The position numbers and the translations under genes are program-made. The notes under the pieces are model-generated. The model was not told where the DNA came from. It did no database searches and saw only the letters and a program-made list of their open reading frames with translations. This document shows, one piece after another, positions 33,631 through 57,369 of a DNA stretch of 64,000 bases (the first letter of the stretch is position 1; each line of letters opens with the position of its first letter). Source of the stretch: Engraulis encrasicolus (Eukaryota; Chordata; Actinopteri; Clupeiformes; Engraulidae); assembly GCF_034702125.1 (NCBI RefSeq), contig NC_085867.1:44390187-44454186 (forward strand), given 5' to 3'.

Positions 33631-34042
33631 AGTCTGTAATCCAGGCCACCAGCTCTGTCTCCACTTCCATCTACATCAGTGTGTCTCAACAGGAGTGGCT
33701 GGGTGGTGTTGAAGACAAAGAACATGATTCTCACAGCCCTGCCTCCTTTGTCCATGGTTGAATGCACCCTGTGCAGCAGATAGAGGATAGCATCCTCTAT
33801 GCCAACATTCTCCTAATAGGCAAACTGTAAGGGGTCCAGTGCATGGCGAAAACTGGGGTTTCAGGATGTTACAAAGCATAACACACTCAAATGTCTTCAT
33901 ACAGTAATGTGTGATGTGAGGGTGACCGGCCTGTGGTCATTCAGTTCTTTGGGGTGTGGCTTTTTGGGGACTGGTATGAGGCATGAGGTTTTTCCACTGT
34001 GTATGTCCTGTGTAGGTAATTATACAGTATTGCCCTTACAAA

Positions 34043-34257
34043 GAGTGTTGCCAGATTGGGCTGTTTCCCGCCCAATTGTGCTGCTTAGGATGGTCGTGTG
34101 CGGGTAAAAATGGCATTTATCAGAAAAACCCGCCCAATTCTATTGATTTCTATGGCAGAAATTGGGCGGGTTTTTCTGATAAATGCCATGTTGTGCTTCT
34201 AGGCGGGTTTTGAGCATGTTTTGGGCTGGAAATCATCAGCCTCATCTGGCAAACCTG
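34043..34257. mobile_element. hAT MITE, family M1 (copy 2, inverted)
   Basis: Same family as 1413-1610 in the opposite orientation. Ends GAGTGTTGCCAGATTGGGC and CATCTGGCAAACCTG. Perfect duplication cttacaaa at 34035-34042 and 34258-34265. Confidence 0.85.
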
Positions 34258-34745
34258 CTTACAAAGGCAAAGTGGAGTAACTACATCAGCATCAAAACTA
34301 AGAAACATGCCTTCAGAGGTATTAGGCTGGATATTGTAGTTACTGCAAATACCAAAACGCGTCTATGTAATAAAGAAACCTATACATGGTGCGACCTTTT
34401 TTCATTTTTCAGTTTAACAATATTTTGATCAGGACCCTTAAAAGGAAGAAAAAAAAACTGTTGGGTGACGCCTGCTCCAACCCTTATGAGAGTTACTGCA
34501 AATATGACATAGCAATATTTCTAAAATGGGACACATTTGTCGCAAGATCAGGAGGTGTAATGAAGACCATTTTCAGTTTAAACCCAAAACTCTAAAGTTT
34601 GACAAAACATGTAGAAATAACACACACCTGCATAAATTCAGGCACAACACAGATCAAAGACCTATCACTCATTAAGTGTTTGTTCGCTGATATTGCAAGA
34701 AATGCACATTAAAAGCAAATACATCTATTGACCATGTATGTGAAT

Positions 34746-35024
34746 TAGAGATGCACCGGATCCTGATTTTTAGGATCCTGCCGGATACCGGATCCACTGC
34801 TTAAGATCCTGCCGGATCCGGAACCGGATACCGGATCCTACGAAAGGGTTGAAACACATAGCCTACTCACACATGTGGGCCCTTTTTATCACGTTGGCTC
34901 AAACTATTTTGACTGAAAAGCCTCGGCTACCGGATCCTGGATCCTGGAACCGGATCCGGATCCTGTGAAAAGCCCTATTATCCTGCCGGATCCGGAACCG
35001 GATCTTGGATCCTGTACATCTCTA
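34746..35024. mobile_element. hAT MITE rich in ggatcc/ccggat words
   Basis: Ends TAGAGATGCACCGGATCCTG and (reverse complement of right) TAGAGATGTACAGGATCCAA. Perfect 8-bp duplication atgtgaat at 34738-34745 and 35025-35032. The interior is built of repeated 'gccggatccggaaccggat' words. Confidence 0.85.
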
Positions 35025-35439
35025 ATGTGAATACTGTTACTAAGCAATTTATGGAATTGTTAATTGTTAACCTGTGAAGTTCCTTTTGTCTGCGACCCCC
35101 CCTGCAATGCTTCCACACATTTTTCAGGAACACCCTGACCCCCCTGCAGTACTTCTACAATCCCCTTAGGGGTCCTGACCCCCACGTTGGGAACTCCTGA
35201 TGTATTGCATTTAGTGTCTTTTCACCCACTGTTTTTTTTGCGGGACACAGGCTCTGTGGAGTCGTTTATTTTTCAGTCATTTTCCTAACAGTCCTACACT
35301 GGAAATGTTTTGATCCGTGGAATTGGTTTGAAAACTGTGTCTGCCCCCCTGAATACCCGCTATTTAGCCAGTGGGCCAGGCCTTTGTGAAGGAATCTTCT
35401 TGAATCACTCATGATTATACACAGTCAGATTTATAATTA

Positions 35440-35725
35440 AATCATGGGTAAGTGGATAGGGCATCAGACTTGTAGCGTAAAGGTTGCCGGTTTGACTCTC
35501 GACCCGCCAGGTTGGTGGGGGGAGTAATTAACAACTGCTTTCCTCCGTGAGTGAGGTACCTTGAGCACAATACCGTCCTGACACACTGCGCCATTGGGGG
35601 CTGCCCCCTTGCACGGGTGAGACATTAATGCAATTTCATTCAATGCAGTGTGCACTTGTCTGGTGTAGAGTGCCGTTTCAAAATGACAATCGGAGTAGGA
35701 GTTTCCCAGTTGGGCTTTCACTTTC
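35440..35725 (+). mobile_element. tRNA-derived SINE (family 2)
   Basis: Head atcatgggtaagtggatagg, box B ggtttgactct (one change from the others), and a body with an internal deletion near 35585. It ends 100 bp short of the gene B poly(A) signal. Confidence 0.75.
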
Positions 35726-35825
35726 ATTTAACTTATATTCACCTGGTGTACAATGCATGTTTCAAATTAATATTGCATACTTGAAGTAAAAAAAGTGAAA
35801 ATTATATGTAATTTTAAGCAAAATA

Positions 35826-35831
35826 TTTATT
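35826..35831 (-). terminator. Gene B polyadenylation signal AATAAA
   Basis: TTTATT on the plus strand, 88 nt after the stop. The 3' UTR is almost the same as in gene A. Confidence 0.8.
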
Positions 35832-35918
35832 TGGTATATTGCATGTAGATACATCGTTACTGGAAAGTCACATTAATCAGGATTCTCCTGAAAAGCTGAC
35901 GCCACATTGAAGGTCTTC

Positions 35919-48636
<12,718 letters not shown>

Positions 48637-48729
48637 GGCTGCTGTTTACTGTATAAATGAAAAGCAATCACAAATCGAACCACAACAGACACATTATAGA
48701 CAAGATGTCTGCCTTATTCATGAGTTATG

Positions 48730-48761
48730 AGGGGGGGGGGGGGTCAAAAGAGCCCCCCCCC
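48730..48761. repeat. G14 run facing a C9 run in gene B intron 2
   Basis: Fourteen G at 48730-48743, then tcaaaagag, then nine C. The arms can pair as a hairpin, and the G run could form a quadruplex. It lies about 90 bp upstream (gene sense) of the ATG exon acceptor. Confidence 0.8.
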
Positions 48762-49824
48762 AGGCCCAGGAATGCCAAAAAAGCCCAGTCTGAATAGGGT
48801 TAAGCAGAAAGATAAAACACCTTTTCAGACCGACTCTCAATGACTACTTTGAAGTGTTTGTGCTCTCATGTAAGTACAATAACTACGTATAGGCTGAAAT
48901 TGGGAAACAGGACGTGGCTTTCTCCCTCATGCCTGACCCTGTGTGGGATTCTGTCAAATACTGACATAGTAAAGCCAAAGATTTTCTTAGTAGAGTAAGT
49001 TGATTCAGATTCCTCCGACCCAATGCAAAGGAGTGTGCTCAAGTTTGGTCTCGTAAGGGGACATTGGCCATTTCCCAATGTCTAGTGTGCACCCTAGAAG
49101 TGTGTCAGCCTTCGTAGTTAGCCCAGTGATTGGATTCTCTGTAGAATTCACCAAAGAGTATCCAATCACTGGGCATGACTACGAACACACTACCAAGGCT
49201 CATACACTTGACATACACACCTTCTTCTTCTTTTGCTGTGGAATTTTTGGGACGGTTTGCTTAAGATGTGCACTACCGCCATCCACAGTGCCAAGGGAAC
49301 TCTATTTATTCTCAACCTAAAGCCCCCAAAGGTCTCCTAACCGCAAGTCTCCTTAAAGGGTGTTCACATGACATCACATGGATCCAGGAAATGCACAGGC
49401 TTGAATCATCTTACTCTACTCTACTCTCTTTGGTAAAGCTAACTGTGCTGTAGCACTTATGTAGTAAGCTACAGTATGCTCCTCAGTCTATTTGATTTGC
49501 GCTATGTTTGTATGCCCATGTATGTTCCAAGAGTGTGCCTGCTCAAATGATTTATGTGTATATCCCAAGTTAGACTCAGCTACCTTGTCTCATGTTAAGC
49601 TGTGAGGCAAGGAAAGGGAATAAGGTGAAAAGAAAAAAAGAATTGAAACCCAAAAGGAGCAGGTTGCTGTAAATGATTTTGGACTTTCCTAGCTTCAAAA
49701 GATTCTTAAAACAAGATCTTCTAAGATGTCAGCATAATTTATTCCACTGGTAGTATTCATATGCACTGCTCTGACCAGAGGTGGTTTATACGCTACAAAA
49801 TATTGCAAGCCAGTTGAATATTTA

Positions 49825-50235
49825 AAAAGTTAGTTGCCCTGCTGCCTTAAGTTTGTAAGTTAACTCAGCTCGAGGCTTTCTCAAGTTGAGTGAACTTACA
49901 AATTTAAGGCAGCAGGGCAACTTACTTTTTTACGTTCAACTGGCTATATTGTTTTCCAGAATATATGACAGGTTCAAAATATGGAACATGGTTCAGCTAT
50001 GGATTTACATAGAACTGCTCCACCACCTATTCATGTATAGAAGTGGTTGTTTCATACCAATAATGAATACTTAAAAACAACACTGTACAACATTGCAGCC
50101 AGTGAAACGTAAGAAAGTAAGTTTCCCTGCTGCTTTAAGTTTGTAAGTTAACTCAACCTGAGAAAGCCTCAAATTGAGTTTTTCCTCGAGTTGAGTAAAC
50201 TTACAAACTTAAGGCAGCGAGGAAACTTTGTTTTT
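49825..50235. mobile_element. Two palindromic repeat units upstream of gene B ATG exon
   Basis: Unit 1 (about 49830-49935): 'gttgccctgctgccttaagtttgtaagttaactca' with its inverse 'tgagtgaacttacaaatttaaggcagcagggcaac'. Unit 2 (about 50117-50228) is the same with changes. A half-unit stands at 51125-51165. Palindromic MITE of unknown class, in gene B intron 2 and intron 1. Confidence 0.65.
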
Positions 50236-50613
50236 TTCTGTTTTACTGCCTAGCAATGTTTTACAGTGTAATGGTGGCAGTGCATATCCATGAAAGAGAT
50301 TACATTTCTGAATGGGCCACATACAGTCTGGAAATAAACTCCTATATAAACTACATATTGGGCCTGTAGCCCCATAATGCACGCTGTTCCACCAGTGGTA
50401 CACTGTAGTAGTCATTTAAAGGTTAACTACCATAGAACTACGCTGTGTTTTAACAGGTTAAGACCATGTTTACATTACAGACATAGAACTTACTGGAGAC
50501 TGGAAATAAACTACTATATTAAATTACACGTTGAGCCTTTAAGAGCCTGTTTACATTACAGCTATAAAACTCAGAATATATGACACAGAACACGGGACAC
50601 ATATAGAACTTAC

Positions 50614-50652
50614 TTCCTTGTCCCTGACTCCGATGAGAATGTTTCTGTCAGG
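50614..50652 (-). other. Gene B non-coding 5' UTR exon 2 (predicted)
   Basis: In gene sense: acceptor tatttcag, a 39-nt exon beginning CCTGACAGAAACATTCTC, and donor ..CAAGGAA|GTAAGTTC. Position between the TATA-linked exon and the ATG exon fits the usual MyHC leader structure. Confidence 0.55.
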
Positions 50653-51334
50653 CTGAAATACAAGGAAACACACAAACTAAATTAGCAGGCAAGGAAACAC
50701 ACAAACCTCATGTGTACACAACACATCACTAAAATGTTTCATCAAAGAAAACACATCACTAAAATGTTTCATCAAAGAAAAAAAGTAAGGGTAACACTTT
50801 ATAATAATGTCTGCTTAGTAAAGACTTAGTAAATAATTTACTAATGATGAACGAAACATTAACAAATGTTTTTATCATTAACTAAGTTTTATTAATGCTT
50901 TATAAAATATCTACAAATAATATATACAAGATTTTACATACCTTATAACAGAGTATTTTATTCATTTACAAGCAATTTGTAAATGTTTGATAAATATAAG
51001 ATATTTACATAACATTTCCAAGTCATTTACAAACATTTGTTAATGTTTTGTTCATCAATAGTTAATTATTTATTAAGTCTTTATAATGCATTTTTGTATC
51101 CATTATTATAAAGTGTTACCAAAGTAAGTTGCCCTGCCGCCTCAAGTTTGTAAATTAATAGAACTTGAATGAGTGAGTTATTATTGAGAAGCATTAAGTT
51201 ACAGACATCCAATCACATTCAAATCACAGACAGAGCAGAAGGACATATAAAGCCTAATTCTGAAAAAGACAAGCCCAAAAAAAACACAAACTGCGACTGC
51301 ACAAAACTGGCAACCCTGCTTAAAATAAGCAGAA

Positions 51335-51465
51335 TTGTCAACCCTGCCTGTGTAGAGTGTGTAGTGTGACAAAAACCCTGCCTGTGTCGTGTGTGTAGAG
51401 TGTGGCAGCTCGTGACAGCAACCCTGCCTGTATAGAGTGTGTAGTGTGTGGCGGCTCTTGACAAC
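51335..51465. repeat. Tandem repeat (about 48 bp x 3) in gene B intron 1
   Basis: Three copies of 'aaccctgcctgt(g/a)tagagtgtgtagtgtg' with insertions 'ggcagctcgtgacag' and 'ggcggctcttgaca', directly adjoining the first donor site. Confidence 0.75.
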
Positions 51466-51469
51466 TTAC

Positions 51470-51500
51470 TGTGCTGCACTGGACCGTCTGGGCTTCACTG
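51470..51500 (-). other. Gene B 5' UTR exon 1 (start approximate)
   Basis: Donor ..GTGCAGCACA|GTAAGTTGT in gene sense. The start is placed 30 nt below the TATA box. Homologous to 18823-18852 of gene A. Confidence 0.55.
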
Positions 51501-51524
51501 CACCCTCCTGTCTCCTCAAGGCCC

Positions 51525-51530
51525 CTTATA
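51525..51530 (-). promoter_or_regulatory. Gene B TATA box
   Basis: GGCCAATATAAGGGGCC in gene sense, about 60 nt before the first donor; aligns with the gene A TATA (CAATATAAAGGGC). Confidence 0.65.
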
Positions 51531-51540
51531 TTGGCCCTGA

Positions 51541-51567
51541 CCACACACACACACACACGTGGACACG

Positions 51568-51662
<95 letters not shown>
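51541..51662. repeat. (CA)n microsatellite abutting the gene B core promoter
   Basis: A short imperfect section, then about 45 CA units. Its near edge is about 10 bp upstream of the TATA box, so it separates the core promoter from the CArG box. Confidence 0.95.
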
Positions 51663-51665
<3 letters not shown>

Positions 51666-51699
51666 AACCTGGCCACTCACCACGGAGTGCACACACACA

Positions 51700-51709
51700 C
51701 CAAATAAGG
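51700..51709. promoter_or_regulatory. CArG box (SRF site) upstream of gene B
   Basis: CCAAATAAGG, a perfect CC(A/T)6GG, about 170 bp upstream of the TATA box. SRF/CArG sites are established regulators of striated-muscle genes. Function here is inferred. Confidence 0.55.
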
Positions 51710-51929
51710 ATTGCTGAGTGTTTTGTTTTTAGTTCAAAACTTAATTTGATTTATGGGTCAAAGACGTGATGCCACATGTTAGAAACCTAGCCTAGCAGCA
51801 ATTTTGATGACATGAGTGTACAACGGAAAAAAATGTCAATGTGGTGCCACGGTAAAAACTTTGAACTACAAATTTCAACCTGGTCAAAACAGGTGAAATT
51901 CTGAACAAAACCTTACAAGTCTTTACAAG

Positions 51930-52380
51930 AAAGGTCAGAGCAGGCTCTGCTTTCTGAGGAAGCTGAGATCATTTAATGACTCCTGCAGCTGTTCTAGCAG
52001 TCGGTCATGGACCGTGTGCTCTCCTATGCTGCGGCATGCTGGGGCGATAGCATTGGGAAGAGAGATGCTGGATGCCTTAACAGGCTGTTGAGGAAAGCTG
52101 GGTCTGTTGTAGGCACAGAACTGGAGGCCATAACTACCACTGCTGAGAAGAGGACACTGACTCTATAATGGACACTTATATTGCACCCATTCTTGGACAA
52201 CCAGAGAAGCCTGTACAGCTCCAGATTTCACACCATCCCCTGCAGGACAGACAGGCTACGGAGGTCCTTTGTCCCCAGGGCCATCCAGCTGTTCAACACC
52301 ACACAGAAGGACACACAGCAAGATCATCATAGGCGACTGGACTGCATAAATCAATTAACTCCCTCTTCGTGAACTAGCTA
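51930..52380 (+). pseudogene. LINE 3' fragment (same group as 32370-33900)
   Basis: Plus-strand readings: VMDRVLSYAAACWG, GKRDAG, NQRSLYSSRFHTIP, RTDRLRRSFVPRAIQLFNTT. These correspond to the C-terminal block seen at 32410-32790. Frameshift at about 52170. Confidence 0.75.
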
Positions 52381-52599
52381 GGAAAATTACTGCACTGAAT
52401 CACCTGTTGAACTGTGTGTGACTTGATACTTGATCCTGATTTGGACAATGCACAGTAACCCTTTGAGACCTATGGACACTTGTGGAAACTTTCACTTTTT
52501 GACTTTGGCTGGGCCCTGTGCATCCCCTATCGAGATTGTTGAAAAACCAGGCAGGGGCAGATCCAAGATTTTGCATTGACTTCAGAAAAGTTAAAAAAA

Positions 52600-52985
52600 A
52601 CTACAGTGAAGGACTCATACCCATCTGGGCCTGTCCCAAACTGACTGAGTGCTGGACGTCGATATTTGAAATATTAAATGAAGCGTTTGGTTCACACCTA
52701 TAACCCAACCCTGCATCTAATATATGTTGGGTAGAGGGAGCAGATGTGATAAGAAAAGAGAATGTCTTTGCAACTCTACCATGCAGGAGGATATTATTGG
52801 AATGGAAATCAGTTACTCCTCCAAAGGTTTCTGTGTGGCTTTCAGACCTTATGATGTTTTTAAAGCTGGAAAAGATAAAGTACTTTCTTCAGGGACACTC
52901 TAGCAAGAAATTACATAAAACCTGGGACCCTCTCTTGACCTATTTTGATAGGCTAAAAACACTTCCTCCTGAATAATACACAGCG
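52600..52985 (+). pseudogene. L1-clade LINE C-terminal fragment
   Basis: Plus-strand frames give GLIPIWACPKLTECW, then RRILLEWKSVTPP, SVWLSDLMMFLKLEKIKY and TWDPLLTYF. This is the 'CP...W, R-ILL-WKS--PP, W------LKLEKI, W-P' pattern at the end of L1-type ORF2 in fish. Stops separate the frames. Confidence 0.65.
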
Positions 52986-52999
52986 CTTATGGAAAGCAA

Positions 53000-54044
53000 G
53001 GTCTTGCTGCTGTAATTCCTGTTTGCTTATTGAATTTGTTTAATTTTATTGTACAATGGTAATATTTTCATAATTTTGTTGTTATCTATGTATAATTTAT
53101 ATTGATTATGTTATTTAATTCATTTTAATTAATGTTATAATTATTTTAACGATTATTATTTTTTCTTTGTTATCATTTGGCTATCCTTAGTGTAACCAAG
53201 TGGACTTTTACTGGTAATTATCCTTAAAATAATAATTAGCCCTTTTTATGTGTAATTGCACGACTACGCCACTGGGGGAATTTCGCCACCCAGAGTATAC
53301 CTTGACTCCAATGATACCAAGGCACAACAGGTTCGGATAAACGTAGACAGAGACGTGTATTTCCAGTTGCAAAATAAAATATTTCTTTATTAATACATAT
53401 TTAAAATGAGAAAATAAACATACATTAAAAACTCCTGCACCGCCTACAACAAAAAGGGACAGGATTATGCAGAGGGGCAGGTCAGAGGTTCCTATGGTTG
53501 AACTCAACGCCAGACGATCAGTGCAGGTAAACCGTGTCTACAATATTCCTATTTACACATATGCGCATAGGCATAGGCTACCACGGCAAGCAAGTGATTC
53601 AATCAGTAAGTCTTTCCACTGCAAGCAAGTGATTTTAACAGCAAGTCTACACCGCAAAGGTGATCTCAAACTGTGCACGTCACCCCTAAAGCTACGATAA
53701 GTGCGTAAGGAGACACAGGGCCTGCACTGAAAGCGGTGGGAGAATAGAGCTGTAACAGGGTAAATCTATTGCCTAGGTAGACCAGGAGAGGGGGGAAGGC
53801 GGCCGGGCGGAAATTAAACAAACAAAAACAAACATAACAGAAAAGCAAAACTAATTGAGCAGGGACAAAACAGCAGTAAGCAAGGTTGCCGACCCACGAC
53901 GGCACACTCTGAGGGGTGAGACAAACAAACATCAGTGAGCGAAAGTCCATCATTAAATATATAGAACATAGTGTTAACATGACACACCGGTACACATACC
54001 TCAGCACAGGTGGACAGAGTGTGAGTTACAGGTTGGTACCGACA
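53000..54044. other. Intergenic, no recognised gene
   Basis: 53040-53200 is very AT-rich. 53225-54040 has moderately GC-balanced sequence ('cacgactacgccactggggg', 'aggcaagcaagtgattcaat' and an echo 'aagcaagtgattttaacagc') that may be an LTR-like or other degenerate repeat. I could not define boundaries or a coding frame. Confidence 0.4.
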
Positions 54045-54090
54045 GGTCGCACACATTGAGAGTAAATATTTACTCTCAATGGTCGCACAC
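54045..54090. repeat. 26-bp perfect palindrome between 10-bp direct repeats
   Basis: ggtcgcacac at 54045-54054 and again at 54081-54090. Between them is a perfect palindrome (54055-54080) whose half is ATTGAGAGTAAAT. It looks like an insertion of two fused terminal repeats with a 10-bp target duplication. Confidence 0.8.
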
Positions 54091-55145
54091 CAAGAGAGAA
54101 TCTCAGGCTCACCTAGAGATTAACATGTAGACAGGTCATCAGCTGGGAAAATTAGGCCTTTCGTCCTACCGCACTTTTCTCTTTGGATTACTGACCAGGA
54201 GGCCTATTGGAAGAAATTAAAACAAGGGGCCACGTCAATTTTTGCTCAGAATTCAATATGGCGGCCATTTTCCAAAATGACTTGTTTTCATGCATTATTA
54301 CATTGTACTATAAGGTGATATTCATGAACGATTAATTACTTTCAGCACTATTCTGTCCTATTTCCTTACATACGGGAGTGATTCTCTAATTCGCCTACAC
54401 TTTTAAGTCCGTGGATTTTATTTGGCAATTCCACTAACTATTAACTGCATCTAATGATGTTTTGGACATTAGAAAACATTTATCTTTCATATAATACAGA
54501 AAGTGTTGACATAGCATTATTTCCCTCAGCAAGAATGAATATTTAATACTGGTTTTGGGCGTTTTCATGCCGTCCTGTTTTCCCAATGTCAGATTCAGTC
54601 TTCATATTAGCATGTAAAGAAACTTGTTTTGCCCAAGACGATTGCAAATGTTGATTTACAGTAATCATCACAATATGACAAAACTGTCAGAAAGACCACT
54701 GTCCTTTCCATTATACATGAAATTTGCCATTTTGTGCGTGTCCACGAAAACTGTGTTAACCGTGTCACGGTCTGAAATCTCCTCCATAAATCAGTAATGG
54801 TTTGGTCTTAGGCCATACGAATAACATCACGTGATGTCATAACCTCTTTGGCAGGATACGGGAAGAGTTTTTGGTAAATTTTGAGCTCCATCCTTCCATA
54901 ATTTAATCCATTCTTTTTAATGTTCTCATAGCGGGAAAATTGCCTGTCAACTGTGTTATCAACATATTCATAAGAATCTGAATTAGAAATCACATGTAGA
55001 AAAACACAGATAAAGCATACAGATACATGAATTGATTAAGGTGTTGTGGTGGAACTTCTGAGGTCCTCAGTTAGCACAACACCATAAAAATGGCTGAAAT
55101 GTCAACGGTGTTACCGTCAATGGTGTTACAATTAAGTATGACAGT

Positions 55146-55332
55146 CAGGGTTGCCAGATGAGGCTGATGATTTCCAGCCCAAAAAATGATCAAAATCCGC
55201 CCTAAAAACCTGCCCAATTCTATTGATTTATATGGCAGTGGGAAGGTTTTTCTGATAGATGCCATTTTTACCCGCACACGGCCATCCTAAGCAGCCCAAT
55301 TGGGCGGGAACCAGCCCAATCTGGCAACACTG
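55146..55332. mobile_element. hAT MITE, family M1 (copy 3)
   Basis: Same family and orientation as 1413-1610. Ends CAGGGTTGCCAGATGAGGC and CAATCTGGCAACACTG. Perfect duplication atgacagt at 55138-55145 and 55333-55340. Confidence 0.88.
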
Positions 55333-56203
55333 ATGACAGTTGAGGAGGAGTATGTTTTTGCCAATTTATATCCATATTGACAGACAAACAAACAAAATAA
55401 TTTGTGTTCTAGGGAGATGGGTTTGTCTGCTCTGTTTTTTTCTCCTAAAAAAGTGCCGACTTGTTCCCCTGCACTGTTGACCGTAACACAGTTGAGTAAC
55501 ACCGTTGACTGTTTTGAAAGTGTTTTTGCGCTATTGATCCCTTATGTGTTGGAAAAATCCTATGAACATACACTAGGGATTATCTCTGGAGAAGGAAGTC
55601 TTGTGTAAGGAGGGTGACTATATTCAAATCAGACGTTACAGGGATTTATGATGAAAAATGTGTCAGTCTGTATCACAGTGACTCATAAAATCCTACTTAT
55701 GAAGCTCAACAATCACATTTTCTATATCAGTTGCACAGATTAATGACAACATTACTGCTAAGGGACATAAGCACTTTCAAACATATATTGTTTCAACTCT
55801 GTAGTATTTTTATATATGTTTGAAATGACATAGTATTTGTCCATAACACTGTTGACAAAATAATTAAGCAAATGTTCGCTTTCATTAGAGTATTTATCAA
55901 ATGATTTAAGATTAAGCTTGGCAATTTGTTTGTTTGGAAACTTAAATATATACACTATGTAAACATCTAGGTCATTTAGTTGAAAAAAAAAATACTGATA
56001 ATTGACATTTTGCTTTTGCCAAAAGCGTAGGGGAATCGTAGAATCACTCACATGTTTACAAAGGTTGACTAAACTACAAAAAATGAAAATAAAGTTGGCC
56101 ACCTTGCAATATCCAAAGGAAAGTGCTGAAAATAATGATTGAAATTCATATAGAGAGTCTATGGCTGGGAAAATTAGGCCTATTGTCCTGTCAGGGTTTT
56201 CGT

Positions 56204-56413
56204 AGTGGTTTACAGACCAGAATGCCTATTGAAAAAGATTCACCAGCTGGTTGCCATCTCAAATGTGCTCCAAAATTCAAAATGTTTTTCAGAATGGCAG
56301 ACTTTCATACATTTTTTTTCAATACTGTACGGCCATCATTATCAATAAAGACAACCTATTTTCAGTTAAATTCTGTCCTATCTCCTATCTACAGACGTGA
56401 GTACAAAGGTTGG
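56204..56413. repeat. Left arm of a 210-bp inverted repeat
   Basis: agtggtttacagaccagaat to gacgtgagtacaaaggttg is the inverted copy of 58331-58540, with a small indel and about ten substitutions. Confidence 0.85.
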
Positions 56414-56619
56414 CAACAGAATGATGTAAATATATATCTTGCCCCTTTGAAATAACCTAAGGATTGTTGTCAGAAAATGATTGAATTACACATACACAGT
56501 TGACTGCTGAAAAAAGGCTATTGACCTGCCAAACGTTTCACATTGCATTACTGACCAAAAGTTTTTCAGGCCTACATTTTTTTTGCATAAAGAAAGGGTG
56601 AGTGTGCTTCCGTGTGTGC

Positions 56620-57110
56620 CCGCGTGTATCCCCCACTCATCTTTCCCCTGCTCTACAGTGTCTTTCCCCCACACACTATTCTGCCTCCCACACACTATTC
56701 TGCCCCACCCACCTCCCCACACACTATTCTGCCCCCCAACCCCCTCACTTATCCCCCCAATGCTACTCTGCCGCTCCACCCCTCACTCACCCCCCATTAT
56801 TCTGCCCCCCACGCTCACCCCCCTGACTCATTCTGCCCCCCTCCATAAAATACTCGCCCACTCCCCCCCCCCCCCCCTCCCCGACTCAACTTACTCCCCC
56901 CTGAACCCCCCACACTATTCCCCTCCATCACCTCATTCATCCCCCCCACACACTATTCTGCCCCCCACCCCCTAATTCAACCCAGCTCATTCCCCCCCAC
57001 CCCCCACTCTGCCCCCTACCCCCCCTCATTCATCCCCACGCTCCTCCACATCATTCAGTCCCCCCTACCCCCCCACCTTACCCCCCCCCCAACACACACA
57101 CCCCCGGTCT
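56620..57110. repeat. C-rich low-complexity tract
   Basis: Irregular tandem 'ccccc(a)cacactattctg' units and C-runs of up to 13. The complementary strand is strongly G-rich with many G3+ runs. Pro/His/Ser-rich open frames here are by-products. Confidence 0.9.
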
Positions 57111-57178
57111 ACTGTGTTTATGTCAGTGTATGTACAGAAGCACACTGGCCACACACACTTGAGAAAAGCGCACTCAGA

Positions 57179-57212
57179 CACACACACATATAAACGCACA
57201 CACCCACACCCA

Positions 57213-57263
<51 letters not shown>
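57179..57263. repeat. (CA)n microsatellite
   Basis: Imperfect (CACACC) leading into about 24 CA units. Confidence 0.95.
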
Positions 57264-57268
<5 letters not shown>

Positions 57269-57369
57269 TTGGCAGGACAATATGCCTTTTTTCCAGCAGT
57301 CCACTGTGTTTGTAAAATTCAATCATTTGACAACATTTCTTTGGATATTCAAAAGTGGCAAGATATATA

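Larger units (their letters stand above)
32370..33900 (-). pseudogene. LINE retrotransposon 3' half (RT and C-terminus), disrupted
   Basis: Read on the minus strand: 33465-33230 has LFTLYTADF and the RT catalytic-box remnant FSDDT followed by LNITKTKEMVVDFR; 32792-32410 has LLQLFYQSVMASMLNYAV, CWGGSIRNRDA and LFSYRFRAIPGKIDRLWRSF, the usual C-terminal region of this LINE group. It is interrupted by a 273-bp MITE (32955-33227), frameshifts and a small tandem expansion (33490-33630). The exact clade cannot be stated. Confidence 0.75.
54140..56500. repeat. Unclassified repeat region with recurring gttgac/gtgtta words
   Basis: The words gtcaacNgtgtta / taacacNgttgac occur at about 54748, 54945, 55101, 55115, 55475, 55490 and 55843 and, in part, at 56496. 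54165-54400 is a diverged direct copy of 56165-56400 (both carry 'gggaaaattaggcct', 'gaccag(a/g)a(g/t)gcctattg', 'attctgtcctat'). Minus-strand open frames here are short and I recognise none. Confidence 0.45.

Noticed and set aside
53666..54007. 113-aa minus-strand open frame rich in hydrophobic residues
   Set aside because: No conserved motif, no splice or promoter context, in a region that looks like decayed repeat.
56583..56975. Proline/histidine-rich plus-strand open frame
   Set aside because: It is a product of the C-rich low-complexity tract and is open in all three frames.
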